From: Lactobacillus taiwanensis DSM 21401
Lineage (GTDB): Bacteria > Bacillota > Bacilli > Lactobacillales > Lactobacillaceae
Direction of reading: 5' to 3'
Assembly (NCBI RefSeq): GCF_001436695.1
Contig: NZ_AYZG01000007.1
Location: 50,069-114,068 of the forward strand
Length of the DNA stretch: 64,000 nucleotides
This document shows, piece by piece, positions 56,527-64,000 of the stretch (within the stretch, counting starts at the first letter, position 1; every line of letters starts with the position of its first letter). Under the pieces are notes generated by a model, which was given only the letters and a program-made list of their open reading frames with translations, was not told the DNA's origin and searched no databases. A program made the translations under genes and the position numbers.

Positions 56527-57909
56527 TTATCTCTGATTAAATATTACAGCATTTACATCAGAATAAGTCGACCAAAAACTTTTAATTGGAACTTTTTCTA
56601 CGGGTAAGTAAGGAAACAGGGCGACATTTGTTTGACGATAGGCGGGATCAAGTCGCTTATAGTTCTTGTAGGCAAATGATTTTTTGTCAAATAAGCCATA
56701 GTACAGAATCTTTGATGACTTAATCCAGCCATTATCAGTCAAAAGCCATAATTCCTTAACACCTCCACTTACACCCAAAATTCGATACTGCTTTCGTGGT
56801 AAAAGCTGACCTTTTTTACCAGATTGCTTATCAGGTTTATTATAAGTGAAAATTGGATTTTGAGTAGGATTAATAATACTTAAATTCCAATAAGGTAAAA
56901 TCCACTCAGGTTGTAAGTCTAAACTAACTAAGTCTGCAGGTACAAATTCTTTATCACCAATTTGATAGAATGTTTGCTCAGAAGTAATAACAGCTGAAGA
57001 AACATGAACTGGTTCTAAGAATTTGAGCTCTTTTGAAGTTTTGACGCTTAGATATGGATTTTCACTAATAGTAATTGGAAGACGACCAAAGTACATCCCA
57101 TCTTTGTTGACGTCATATTTCTTAGTACCACTTTTGGCTAGTTTATACTTGTATCCTAGGGCTGGGAAGTTAGTTACAACAGCATCAATGTCATTATTAA
57201 TTAGCCAATTCCAGAGTCTGGGTGATTCATTCATTTCTGCCCAGACAAAAACTTTTTGATGCAAGGCATGAAGTTGATTAATAAGTTTAGGATTTTGAGT
57301 AATTAGATCAGAGGAGATATTAATACCGTTGACATAACTCAATACCTCAAAGTTAATTCTTTTTAATGATCCTACAATAAAAATTCTTGGAACATCTGGT
57401 AAAAGTTCATTCATAGTTTTTAGACTAGAAGCAGAAAAACTGTGAATCATAACTCGATCTTGCATATGATATTTTTTGATACTTGCGGCAAGGAGCTCTT
57501 CCATATTTTTAGGGCTGTTATGTTTGGTCTTTTTTGTTTCAATAAGAAACTTAGTCTTAGGTTTATCTTTATAGTAGTTAAATAACTGATCTAAGGAGAT
57601 AATTGATTCACCATTAGCTTGTTTTAAGGTGTTTAAATAGGAGAAATTGTTTTGTGATACAATAACCGATGATCCAACAACTCGGCTTAAGTCGCGATCA
57701 TGAGAAACAACTAAAGTATTATCTTTAGAAACGTGCAGGTCTAGTTCTACATAGTCCGCTCCATCGTCAAAAGCTGAGTCATCACTTTGAATGGTTTCTT
57801 CAGGATATTTGCTAGGATTGCCGCGATGTCCAATAACCAGAAATCCCGATTCAAAAATAAAAATCAAACTAAAAAAAAGGGCTAAAAAAGAAAGCCTGCT
57901 TGTTTTCAT
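56527..57909 (-). CDS. Glycerophosphodiester phosphodiesterase with C-terminal extension
   Basis: 460 aa. One N-terminal membrane helix or uncleaved signal (FLALFFSLIFIFESGFLV) precedes a GDPD barrel: VIGHRGNPSKYPEETIQSD with the catalytic His-Arg and Glu, YVELDLHVSKDNTLVVSHD with the metal-binding Glu-Asp and general-acid His. The barrel ends near residue 250. The remaining 200 residues (KYDVNKDGMYFGRLPITISENPYLS onwards) are beta-rich with aromatic residues and may be cell-wall or SH3-like modules. It probably hydrolyses glycerophosphodiesters from lipids or teichoic acids outside the cell. Fusion with such a tail is typical for lactobacilli. Confidence 0.85.
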   Translation of the reverse strand: MKTSRLSFLALFFSLIFIFESGFLVIGHRGNPSKYPEETIQSDDSAFDDGADYVELDLHVSKDNTLVVSHDRDLSRVVGSSVIVSQNNFSYLNTLKQANGESIISLDQLFNYYKDKPKTKFLIETKKTKHNSPKNMEELLAASIKKYHMQDRVMIHSFSASSLKTMNELLPDVPRIFIVGSLKRINFEVLSYVNGINISSDLITQNPKLINQLHALHQKVFVWAEMNESPRLWNWLINNDIDAVVTNFPALGYKYKLAKSGTKKYDVNKDGMYFGRLPITISENPYLSVKTSKELKFLEPVHVSSAVITSEQTFYQIGDKEFVPADLVSLDLQPEWILPYWNLSIINPTQNPIFTYNKPDKQSGKKGQLLPRKQYRILGVSGGVKELWLLTDNGWIKSSKILYYGLFDKKSFAYKNYKRLDPAYRQTNVALFPYLPVEKVPIKSFWSTYSDVNAVIFNQR

Positions 57910-57999
57910 GTGTACACCTCTATTCTTTTTAACAATAGCATGGATGTGTACTTTTTTCTATAATTAATATAGTAGTTAATAATCATTTTAAGAAAGTAG

Positions 58000-58335
58000 A
58001 TGCTAAAGATGGCTTATGAGCAATTAGATTTAATCGAAGAAGTTACTCGAAATGATGGATCTAAATACTATGAAATTTCAAATATTGATCAAAATGGAAT
58101 TGCTGAACTGGCCGTAGACCGAGGATTAATAAAGAAAGTGCGGATACTTCAGCTGAATTTGGCTAGAACTAAGGCTCTTCAATTATACGAAGAATATATT
58201 AATGAAACTTATCAACTAGAAACCTTAACTAATGAAGATGACTGGAAGGATCCACAATGGGTAGAATGGGATAAGCCAAAAGGAAAAGTTTTAGATGCTT
58301 TTAAAGCTGTATTAAAAGCCAATCATATTGGTTAG
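58000..58335 (+). CDS. Conserved hypothetical protein upstream of a 5'-nucleotidase gene
   Basis: 111 aa, acidic, soluble (MLKMAYEQLDLIEEVTRNDG). A start at the second ATG (58009) is also possible. I do not recognise a family. It is followed within 17 bases by the metallophosphatase gene and probably starts the operon that continues to 61666. Confidence 0.6.
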   Translation: MLKMAYEQLDLIEEVTRNDGSKYYEISNIDQNGIAELAVDRGLIKKVRILQLNLARTKALQLYEEYINETYQLETLTNEDDWKDPQWVEWDKPKGKVLDAFKAVLKANHIG

Positions 58336-58352
58336 AAAGAAAAAGGTAGAGT

Positions 58353-59741
58353 ATGGAAAAACTACGTATTGTTCATACAAATGATCTACATTCTCATTTC
58401 GAACAATTTCCTAAAATAAAAAGATATTTACACCAAGCACAAAATGATAAAAGTGTCGATCAAACTTTTACTTTTGATGCTGGAGATTTTATGGATCGCT
58501 CTCATCCCTTGTCAGACGCAACGGAGGGAGAAGTAAATATCGAATTAATGAATGAATTTAATTATGATGCAATTACTATTGGAAATAATGAAGGAATTTC
58601 TAATTCGCATGCTGTATTAGAAAAATTATTTGATAATGCGAATTTTCCAGTTATTTTGGCAAATTTACGTGAAGAAGACGAAAGTATGCCTAAATGGTGC
58701 ACTCCATATAAGATTTTTAAAACTAAAAAGAATACTAGAATTGCAGTTGTAGGACTAACGGCTGCTTATCCAATGACTTATGGCCCAAACCATTGGCATA
58801 TAAAATTGATTTCTAATGCTTTAGATGATTTGCTTCCTAAAATAAAAGGTGAATATGACATGTTAATAGTAGTTAGTCATATTGGGTTAAGAGTAGATAA
58901 ATATATAGCACATAATTATCCAGAAGTAGATTTAATTGTTGGTGGACATAGTCATGATTATTTACCAAAAGGTGAAAAAGTAAATCATACTTGGATTACG
59001 CAAACAGGTAAATGGGGACAGCATATTGGCGATATTAGCATTGAATTAAATGATGATCATCAAGTAGTATCAATCAAGCCTAATACTGTTTCTACAGAAG
59101 ATTTACCAACTTTAGCTTCTGATAAAAAGCAAATCTTGGCTTGGCGTCAAAAAGGTGAGGAAATGCTAAATGCCCGTCAAGTTGCTGATTTACCGGCTAA
59201 ATTTAATAATGATAAAATGGCAGCCATTCAGGTTTCACTTGATGCAATTAGTGATTTTGCTGGAACTGATGTCGCAGTTTTAAATAGTGGCTTATTTTTA
59301 AAACCATTTCACCAAGGAATTTTGACTGAGGCAGACTTACAAGCATCTTTACCTCATCCAATGCATGTAGTTCAAACTAAATTATTTGGAAAAGATGTTT
59401 GGCGGATGGTTATGGAAATGGAAAAGAATCGGCATTTTTTAAGTAAATTTGCTCTTAAAGGGATGAGTTTTAGAGGAAAAATATTTGGTGATCTCGTATA
59501 TAAGGGGATTCAAGTAGATCATGAGAGTAGGACTGTTTACATTAACGGAAAAGAGATTGATCCTGAAAAAGAATATACCTTAGCTTTACTTGATCATTAT
59601 GTTTTGATTCCATTTTTCCCTACAATTTCAATTATGGGGAAGAATAAATTTTTATTTCCTAATTATTTAAGGACTGTAATTGGAAATTATTTGAAAAGGA
59701 AATATCCAATAAGCAATAGAGAGAAAAATAATGGAGTATAA
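58353..59741 (+). CDS. Bifunctional metallophosphatase / 5'-nucleotidase (YunD-like)
   Basis: 462 aa. Calcineurin-like domain motifs: IVHTNDLHSHFEQ (metal ligands), TFDAGDFMDRS, ITIGNNEG, VVSHIG and VGGHSHDYL. The C-terminal 5'-nucleotidase domain includes DVAVLNSGLF. The His in GNNE replaces the GNHE common to this superfamily. There is no signal peptide, so it acts in the cytoplasm, unlike UshA. It overlaps the yutD gene by 11 bases, part of a conserved yunD-yutD-yutF order. Confidence 0.87.
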   Translation: MEKLRIVHTNDLHSHFEQFPKIKRYLHQAQNDKSVDQTFTFDAGDFMDRSHPLSDATEGEVNIELMNEFNYDAITIGNNEGISNSHAVLEKLFDNANFPVILANLREEDESMPKWCTPYKIFKTKKNTRIAVVGLTAAYPMTYGPNHWHIKLISNALDDLLPKIKGEYDMLIVVSHIGLRVDKYIAHNYPEVDLIVGGHSHDYLPKGEKVNHTWITQTGKWGQHIGDISIELNDDHQVVSIKPNTVSTEDLPTLASDKKQILAWRQKGEEMLNARQVADLPAKFNNDKMAAIQVSLDAISDFAGTDVAVLNSGLFLKPFHQGILTEADLQASLPHPMHVVQTKLFGKDVWRMVMEMEKNRHFLSKFALKGMSFRGKIFGDLVYKGIQVDHESRTVYINGKEIDPEKEYTLALLDHYVLIPFFPTISIMGKNKFLFPNYLRTVIGNYLKRKYPISNREKNNGV

Positions 59742-60276
59742 AGAAGAAAATAAAGAATCAACGCTTTATCATCCTTTAGCTCATGTAATTATTAATGAAG
59801 ATTTTGTAATGATTAACGGGCGAAAGTATGAAATTATAGCTAATATAAAAGATGCGCTAGATATTGATATGCTAAAAGAAAAGTACGATCCGTACCTTGA
59901 TCAATATGATTATTTGGTTGGAGACGTATCAAGTGAGCATTTAAGATTAAAAGGATTTTATGATGAAAATGATCGGGTTGCAATAGATAAAAAAGCCAAT
60001 GCAATTGTTGATTATTTAGAAGAATATTGTAATCCTGGCAGCGCGTATTTTGTTTTACGATTGGCTCAAGAAAATAAAATAAAGAAAGTCGCTTTTGGTA
60101 GACAAAATAAGAGAAAGAATATATCCAATAATCGTTATCGTAGCAAATGTCCATATTTTAAAGAAAATCGCGTGCATAAGACAATAATTGGTGGTCATAA
60201 AACAGCTGTAAAATATCAACGTGGAAGTGGACAACATAAAAATAAAGGCTTTGTAATTAAGAAGAGAAAGGGCTAA
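59731..60276 (+). CDS. YutD family protein (DUF1027)
   Basis: 181 aa. VMINGRKYEIIANIKDALDIDMLKEKYDPYLDQYDYLVGDVSSEHLRLKGFY is the core of DUF1027. The last 60 residues are very basic, with clusters of Lys, Arg and His, and may bind nucleic acid. Function unknown. It sits between the nucleotidase and HAD phosphatase genes. Confidence 0.85.
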   Translation: MEYKEENKESTLYHPLAHVIINEDFVMINGRKYEIIANIKDALDIDMLKEKYDPYLDQYDYLVGDVSSEHLRLKGFYDENDRVAIDKKANAIVDYLEEYCNPGSAYFVLRLAQENKIKKVAFGRQNKRKNISNNRYRSKCPYFKENRVHKTIIGGHKTAVKYQRGSGQHKNKGFVIKKRKG

Positions 60277-60278
60277 TT

Positions 60279-61061
60279 GTGGAACATAAAGATTATAAAT
60301 GTTACTTAATAGATTTAGATGGAACAATTTATCGCGGAAGCGATACCATTGAAAGTGGTGTTAGATTTATTCACCGCTTGCAAGAGAAAAATATTCCACA
60401 TTTATTTTTAACTAATAATTCAACTCGTACACCGCAAATGGTAGTTGATAAACTTCGTGGACATGGAGTTAATACTGATATTTATCATATTTATACGCCG
60501 GTTTTGGCAACTGAATCGTTTTTGCTTGCACAAAATCCTGATGCTGCTAAAATTCCAGTTTACATTATTGGTCAGATTGGACTAGTTCAAGGATTACTTA
60601 AAAATGAGCGTTTTTATTATGATGATCGTAATCCTAAATATGTAATTGTTGGAATGGATACTGACTTAACCTATCATAAAATTCGTGTTGCAACTCGTTC
60701 AATTCGAGGTGGTGCAACTTTTATTGGGACAAATGCTGATAAGAATTTACCTTCTGGGGATGAATTATTACCTGGAAATGGCGCACTTTGTACAATGATT
60801 GAAGTTGCTACCGGAGTTAAACCAACTTATATTGGAAAACCATCTTCAATTATTGTATCGAGTGCTCTAAAAATGTTAAATGCTCAAAGCCAAGATGCTA
60901 TTTTAGTTGGAGATAACTATGATACTGATATAATGGCTGGGATTAATTGCGGGATTGATTCATTATTAACAATGACTGGAGTTACTACTAAAGAGCAGCT
61001 TGATGAAAAAGATAAACAACCAACTTATGTAGTTGAAAATCTAGATGAGTGGGAACTATGA
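60279..61061 (+). CDS. HAD-superfamily phosphatase, NagD type (YutF-like)
   Basis: 260 aa from a GTG at 60279, two bases after the yutD stop and behind GAAAGGG. HAD motif I is YLIDLDGTIYRG; motif II TNNSTRTP; GKPSS with the conserved Lys; motif IV LVGDNYDTDIMAG. The cap type is IIA. Substrates of this group are sugar or nucleoside phosphates. It overlaps the next gene by four bases. Confidence 0.9.
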   Translation: MEHKDYKCYLIDLDGTIYRGSDTIESGVRFIHRLQEKNIPHLFLTNNSTRTPQMVVDKLRGHGVNTDIYHIYTPVLATESFLLAQNPDAAKIPVYIIGQIGLVQGLLKNERFYYDDRNPKYVIVGMDTDLTYHKIRVATRSIRGGATFIGTNADKNLPSGDELLPGNGALCTMIEVATGVKPTYIGKPSSIIVSSALKMLNAQSQDAILVGDNYDTDIMAGINCGIDSLLTMTGVTTKEQLDEKDKQPTYVVENLDEWEL

Positions 61062-61666
61062 AAAGAAAACCAATCGTTGCAATTATTTATAACTTTTTGA
61101 GGGCGTTAGCTACGGCTACTTTAGGCGCATTAGTTTTGAGCTGGCCACTTTTAGCAGTTTTTGTGAAAGTTCAAAAAACAAATGTGTTAGTAAAAACTTC
61201 AATTGGAACAGTAATGAAAAACTATACTCAATTGTTAGATTACTTATTATCGCCTTTTAAAGAAAAGCTCCGCATGTCTGATTTTCCAACTTCAGCCAGT
61301 GCAGCACGTCATTTTTATGAATGTAAATTACTGTTTGAATTAGCGATAATTGTTTTTATAATTGGGTTAGTTATTCTTATTTTCTTAAAAATGAGAAAGC
61401 GATTTAATTATATTTACCTTTCAAGAACAACTGCTTTGATTTTTATGATTTTACCAGTAATTGTTTTACCTTTTGCTTTAATGAATTTTGATGAATTCTT
61501 TATTTCATTTCATCACTTATTATTTAATAATAATGACTGGTTATTTAATCCAACAACTGATCCGATTATCAATGTCTTAACAGAAGAATTCTTTGCTGGT
61601 TGTTTTGCAATTGGTGGAATAATCTATGAATTATATTTTTCTTGTTTTATTTTGGCAAAAAAATAA
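61058..61666 (+). CDS. TIGR01906-type integral membrane protein
   Basis: 202 aa from the ATG at 61058, overlapping the phosphatase stop (ATGA). Four membrane helices: the first near ATATLGALVLSWPLLAVFV, the second LAIIVFIIGLVILIFL, the third TALIFMILPVIVLPFALM and the last EEFFAGCFAIGGIIYELYF. The long loop between helices 1 and 2, with YTQLLDYLLSPFKEKLRMSDFP, is characteristic. Function unknown; the yutD-yutF-TIGR01906 run is conserved in lactobacilli. Confidence 0.8.
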   Translation: MKRKPIVAIIYNFLRALATATLGALVLSWPLLAVFVKVQKTNVLVKTSIGTVMKNYTQLLDYLLSPFKEKLRMSDFPTSASAARHFYECKLLFELAIIVFIIGLVILIFLKMRKRFNYIYLSRTTALIFMILPVIVLPFALMNFDEFFISFHHLLFNNNDWLFNPTTDPIINVLTEEFFAGCFAIGGIIYELYFSCFILAKK

Positions 61667-61692
61667 AGGAGCTTTAACGAAGCTCCTTTTTT
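61665..61692. terminator. Bidirectional terminator
   Basis: AAAGGAGCTT pairs with AAGCTCCTTT around a 5-base loop; T-run on the right. It separates convergent genes. Confidence 0.88.
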
Positions 61693-62324
61693 AATACCAT
61701 CTTTTTCTTTAACCAGATAATTAAGACCGGCAGTACTGAAATTAAAATGATTGCGATTACGATCAATGAAAAATGTTCTTGGACAACTGGGATATTTCCA
61801 AAGAAAAATCCAAGAGCAGAGAATAAGGTTACCCAGAGAAAACCACCGATGAAGTTATAGATAATGAAGGTTCTATAATGCATCTTACTTGCACCGGATA
61901 CGAATGGAACAAATGTACGAATAAATGGAATGAATCTACCAATTACAATTGTGATACCGCCGTGTCGATCAAAGAAGTTTTCTGCAGCTTTTCGCTTGTC
62001 TTGATTAATCAATTTATTAAACCAGCTGTGTTTTGCTCCTTCGGCTTGTGACCAATGACCAATTTCATAGTTAATTGTGTCGCCTAAAACAGCAGCAGCA
62101 ATAAAGACTAGATAGCAGACCCAGAAATGGAGATTATATTTTGGGGTTGCGGCCATGGCACAGCAAGCAAAGATAAGTGAATCTCCCGGTAAAAATGGAA
62201 AAATAACTAAACCTGTTTCAATGAAGATAATTGCAAATAAGATTAAATAGGTCCAGTTGCCAAACATATTTACAATGGTAACTAAGTGGTCATCAATATG
62301 TAGAATAAAATCAATAAGTCCCAT
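61674..62324 (-). CDS. DedA-family membrane protein
   Basis: 216 aa with about five hydrophobic segments. FIETGLVIFPFLPGDSLIF and the re-entrant motif GRFIPFIRTFVPFVSGASKMHYRTFIIYNFIGGFLWV are the DedA/SNARE-associated signature. Members flip undecaprenyl phosphate or phospholipids and support proton-motive force. Monocistronic. Confidence 0.92.
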   Translation of the reverse strand: MGLIDFILHIDDHLVTIVNMFGNWTYLILFAIIFIETGLVIFPFLPGDSLIFACCAMAATPKYNLHFWVCYLVFIAAAVLGDTINYEIGHWSQAEGAKHSWFNKLINQDKRKAAENFFDRHGGITIVIGRFIPFIRTFVPFVSGASKMHYRTFIIYNFIGGFLWVTLFSALGFFFGNIPVVQEHFSLIVIAIILISVLPVLIIWLKKKMVLKKELR

Positions 62325-62350
62325 AAATATAAATTTTTTCCTTTCAAAAA

Positions 62351-63307
62351 TTAGATACTAGTAGAATGAAAAATCATTGTTTTCTCTGGAAATAGGTTTT
62401 GCATAATGCTGCTAATTGCAATTTGTGCTTCACCAAAACCTAAAGCAATCATTGGTACTCTTCCAGGATAAGTGATTGCATCACCAACTGCGTAAACATT
62501 TGGAAGATTTGTATGCATCTGCTGTGAAACAGAGATTAGATTATTTTCTAGTTTAATACCCCATTTACGCAACTGGCGATTATCACTCTTAAATCCATAT
62601 GCAACTAAAATTTCATCAATATCTTTAGTAATAAATTCATCACTATTACCAACCTTATGCAAAACCAATTCCATTTTATTATCAATTAAGTGAAGATCCT
62701 TTGGAAGGTAAGGCGTTAAAAGTTCAACATTTTTTAAACTTTTAAGTTTAGTAACTGAGCTTTCAAGTCCACGAAATTCATTTCTACGATGTATTAGAAA
62801 TACATCTGACGTAGTTGATAATTCTAAGGCCCAGTCAAGTGCTGAATCGCCTCCGCCTAGAATTGCGACTTTTTTATTAGCAAAAACTTCGGGATGTTGC
62901 ATTGAATAATGAATATGTGATTTTTCATTAGCATTTATAGCTAAAGGGAGAGTCTTAGGTTTAAAAGCACCAAGACCAGTAGCAATTAGTAAACTCTTAA
63001 CCTGGTATGCATTGTCAATTAAGATACTATTATCGTCTGAAAATGAGATATTTTTTACTTTGTGAGAAAGTAAAAAGTTAGTTTTAGTATTTTGCTTAAG
63101 TAGATTAGATACCAGTTTTTTCCCCTTAATAGAAGAAAAGGCAGGTACATCTTTAATTTCTTTTTGAGGATAAAGCATATTGATTTGTCCACCGACTTCG
63201 TCTAAAGCGTCAAAAGAAATTGTTTTTAAACCATGTAAATTAGCAAAGGAAGCAGCAAAAAGTCCAATGGGACCAGCTCCGATGATTGCTAGATCATATT
63301 TTTCCAT
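62351..63307 (-). CDS. Ferredoxin/flavodoxin-NADP+ reductase type 2 (YumC-like)
   Basis: 318 aa from the ATG at 63307, behind GGAGGAG; the frame extends six codons further without need. FAD-binding motif AIIGAGPIGLFAASFANLHG, then DEVGGQINMLYPQKEIKDVPAF, which replaces the CxxC of thioredoxin reductase. NADPH motif LGGGDSALDWALEL and C-terminal NVYAVGDAITYPGRVPMIALGFGEAQIA. The absence of a redox-active disulfide separates it from TrxB. It transfers electrons between NADPH and ferredoxin or flavodoxin. Confidence 0.9.
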   Translation of the reverse strand: MEKYDLAIIGAGPIGLFAASFANLHGLKTISFDALDEVGGQINMLYPQKEIKDVPAFSSIKGKKLVSNLLKQNTKTNFLLSHKVKNISFSDDNSILIDNAYQVKSLLIATGLGAFKPKTLPLAINANEKSHIHYSMQHPEVFANKKVAILGGGDSALDWALELSTTSDVFLIHRRNEFRGLESSVTKLKSLKNVELLTPYLPKDLHLIDNKMELVLHKVGNSDEFITKDIDEILVAYGFKSDNRQLRKWGIKLENNLISVSQQMHTNLPNVYAVGDAITYPGRVPMIALGFGEAQIAISSIMQNLFPEKTMIFHSTSI

Positions 63308-63402
63308 TAAAAACTCCTCCATCAAAATTAATCATAGAAGTCATGTCTTTAGCGTTAATTAAAAAGACAGTTATAATTAATATTAGTAAGGGATGAGATA
63401 GT

Positions 63403-63768
63403 ATGCAAGTTAAAATTGGTGACATAGTTGAAGGAAAGATTAGTGGGATACGGCAGTATGGGATATTTGTGAGATTAGATAGTAAGAGAGAGGGTTTAAT
63501 ACACATTTCTGAAATTCATGGAGGTTACGTAAAAGATATAGGAAGAGAATATCAAGTTGGAGAAACTATAAAGGTGCAAGTGCTAGATATCGATCCTTAT
63601 TCTAATCAAATTAGTTTATCTAGACGTGCAGTTTTGCCAGAAGTAAAGGAAGCAAGAAAAAAGAGAGTGCATTTTTGGACCTCTAAACGTGTAAAAAATG
63701 GATTTTCTCCATTAAAAGAAGTATTAAATAATCAGATTAAAGAAGCTAAAGAAAGATATTCAATTTAG
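63403..63768 (+). CDS. S1-domain RNA-binding protein (CvfD / GSP13-like)
   Basis: 121 aa. A single S1 domain fills the first 75 residues (VKIGDIVEGKISGIRQYGIFVRLDSKREGLIHISEIHGGYV, then ISLSRRAV), followed by a basic tail. Proteins of this size, such as YugI, bind ribosomes or mRNA as post-transcriptional regulators. A TATAAT at 63371-63376 provides the promoter; it diverges from the ferredoxin reductase gene. Confidence 0.88.
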   Translation: MQVKIGDIVEGKISGIRQYGIFVRLDSKREGLIHISEIHGGYVKDIGREYQVGETIKVQVLDIDPYSNQISLSRRAVLPEVKEARKKRVHFWTSKRVKNGFSPLKEVLNNQIKEAKERYSI

Positions 63769-63790
63769 AAAAAATAAAAAGAGATGAAGG

Positions 63791-63822
63791 CTGTGTTAAG
63801 TAAATATGCTTAACGCAGTTTT
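63791..63822 (+). terminator. Probable terminator after the S1 gene
   Basis: CTGTGTTAAG (63791-63800) pairs with CTTAACGCAG (63809-63818), one wobble, followed by TTTTCT. Confidence 0.65.
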
Positions 63823-63945
63823 CTATATATCCGAATTTTAATTATAGATAGTAGGCTTAAACAAAAAATATTAAGGATAAAACCAGATAATAATAGATAA
63901 ATAAATAATTAATATTCGAGAATGCATTTTTTCTTAAAAAACTTG

Positions 63946-63974
63946 TTGACGAAAAGTAAAAAAGCCTGTAAAGT
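63946..63974 (+). promoter_or_regulatory. Strong promoter at the window edge
   Basis: TTGACG (63946-63951) and TAAAGT (63969-63974) are 17 bp apart, with TG just before the -10 and an AT-rich stretch upstream like an UP element. The remaining 26 bases show no start codon with a ribosome binding site. It resembles rRNA or tRNA operon promoters; the transcribed gene lies outside. Confidence 0.55.
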
Positions 63975-64000
63975 AATACATGCTGTTTGAGGCAAGCGAA

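Overview
The window reads as the chromosome of a low-GC Gram-positive lactobacillus of the Lactobacillus gasseri / johnsonii / taiwanensis group. The reasons are the strong A+T bias, the AGGAGG-type ribosome binding sites and the housekeeping order: rex next to a YdiF-type ABC-F gene, groES-groEL, mutS-mutL-ruvA-ruvB-yajC, zwf, dinB, alaS with a T-box, ireB-ruvX, mutS2, trxA, murI-rdgB, a pepQ/ccpA divergent pair, pepV and yutD-yutF. The genus call is firm; the species is an inference.

Layout. (1) 1-4.7 kb is a patchwork: the 3' part of an MFS permease, a truncated duplicate of the ABC-F gene, a gene remnant, an Rgg-type regulator with a small membrane-anchored protein, and an orphan sugar-binding lipoprotein. 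(2) 4.7-11.8 kb is core: ABC-F, rex, a LOG-family hydrolase, a LytTR/LiaF-like pair, and groESL under a CIRCE operator. (3) 11.8-24.1 kb is a very AT-rich accessory island between groEL and mutS, made of two Rgg-controlled modules. Module 1 has an Rgg regulator, a 79-aa membrane protein, a 16-residue peptide gene and an ABC exporter broken by an in-frame TAG. Module 2 has an Rgg regulator, a perfect 24-bp palindrome over a promoter, a 13-residue peptide gene, a 40-aa lanthipeptide precursor, a full-length LanB dehydratase, a LanC cyclase and two ABC exporters. (4) 24.1-45.2 kb is a dense run of DNA-repair, replication, translation and metabolic genes. (5) 45.2-52.1 kb mixes core genes (mscS, ytxG/ytxH-like, pepQ, ccpA) with two wrecked genes, an acetate kinase and an ABC transporter. 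(6) 52.1-64 kb holds cell-wall, peptidase, phosphodiesterase and Yut-type genes, and ends in a strong promoter whose gene lies outside the window.

The most interesting system is the island. Each module places an Rgg/MutR-type regulator just upstream of a very short leaderless peptide gene with a strong ribosome binding site, followed by export machinery. In module 2 the output appears to be a tiny class I lanthipeptide (core about 15 residues, two adjacent cysteines). I propose a cell-density-controlled lanthipeptide whose inducer is a leaderless peptide encoded first in the biosynthetic operon. A 36-bp element shared downstream of two of the three Rgg genes (2676-2711 and 12695-12730) may be a regulator-binding site.

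No tRNA, rRNA, CRISPR array or intact insertion sequence was seen.
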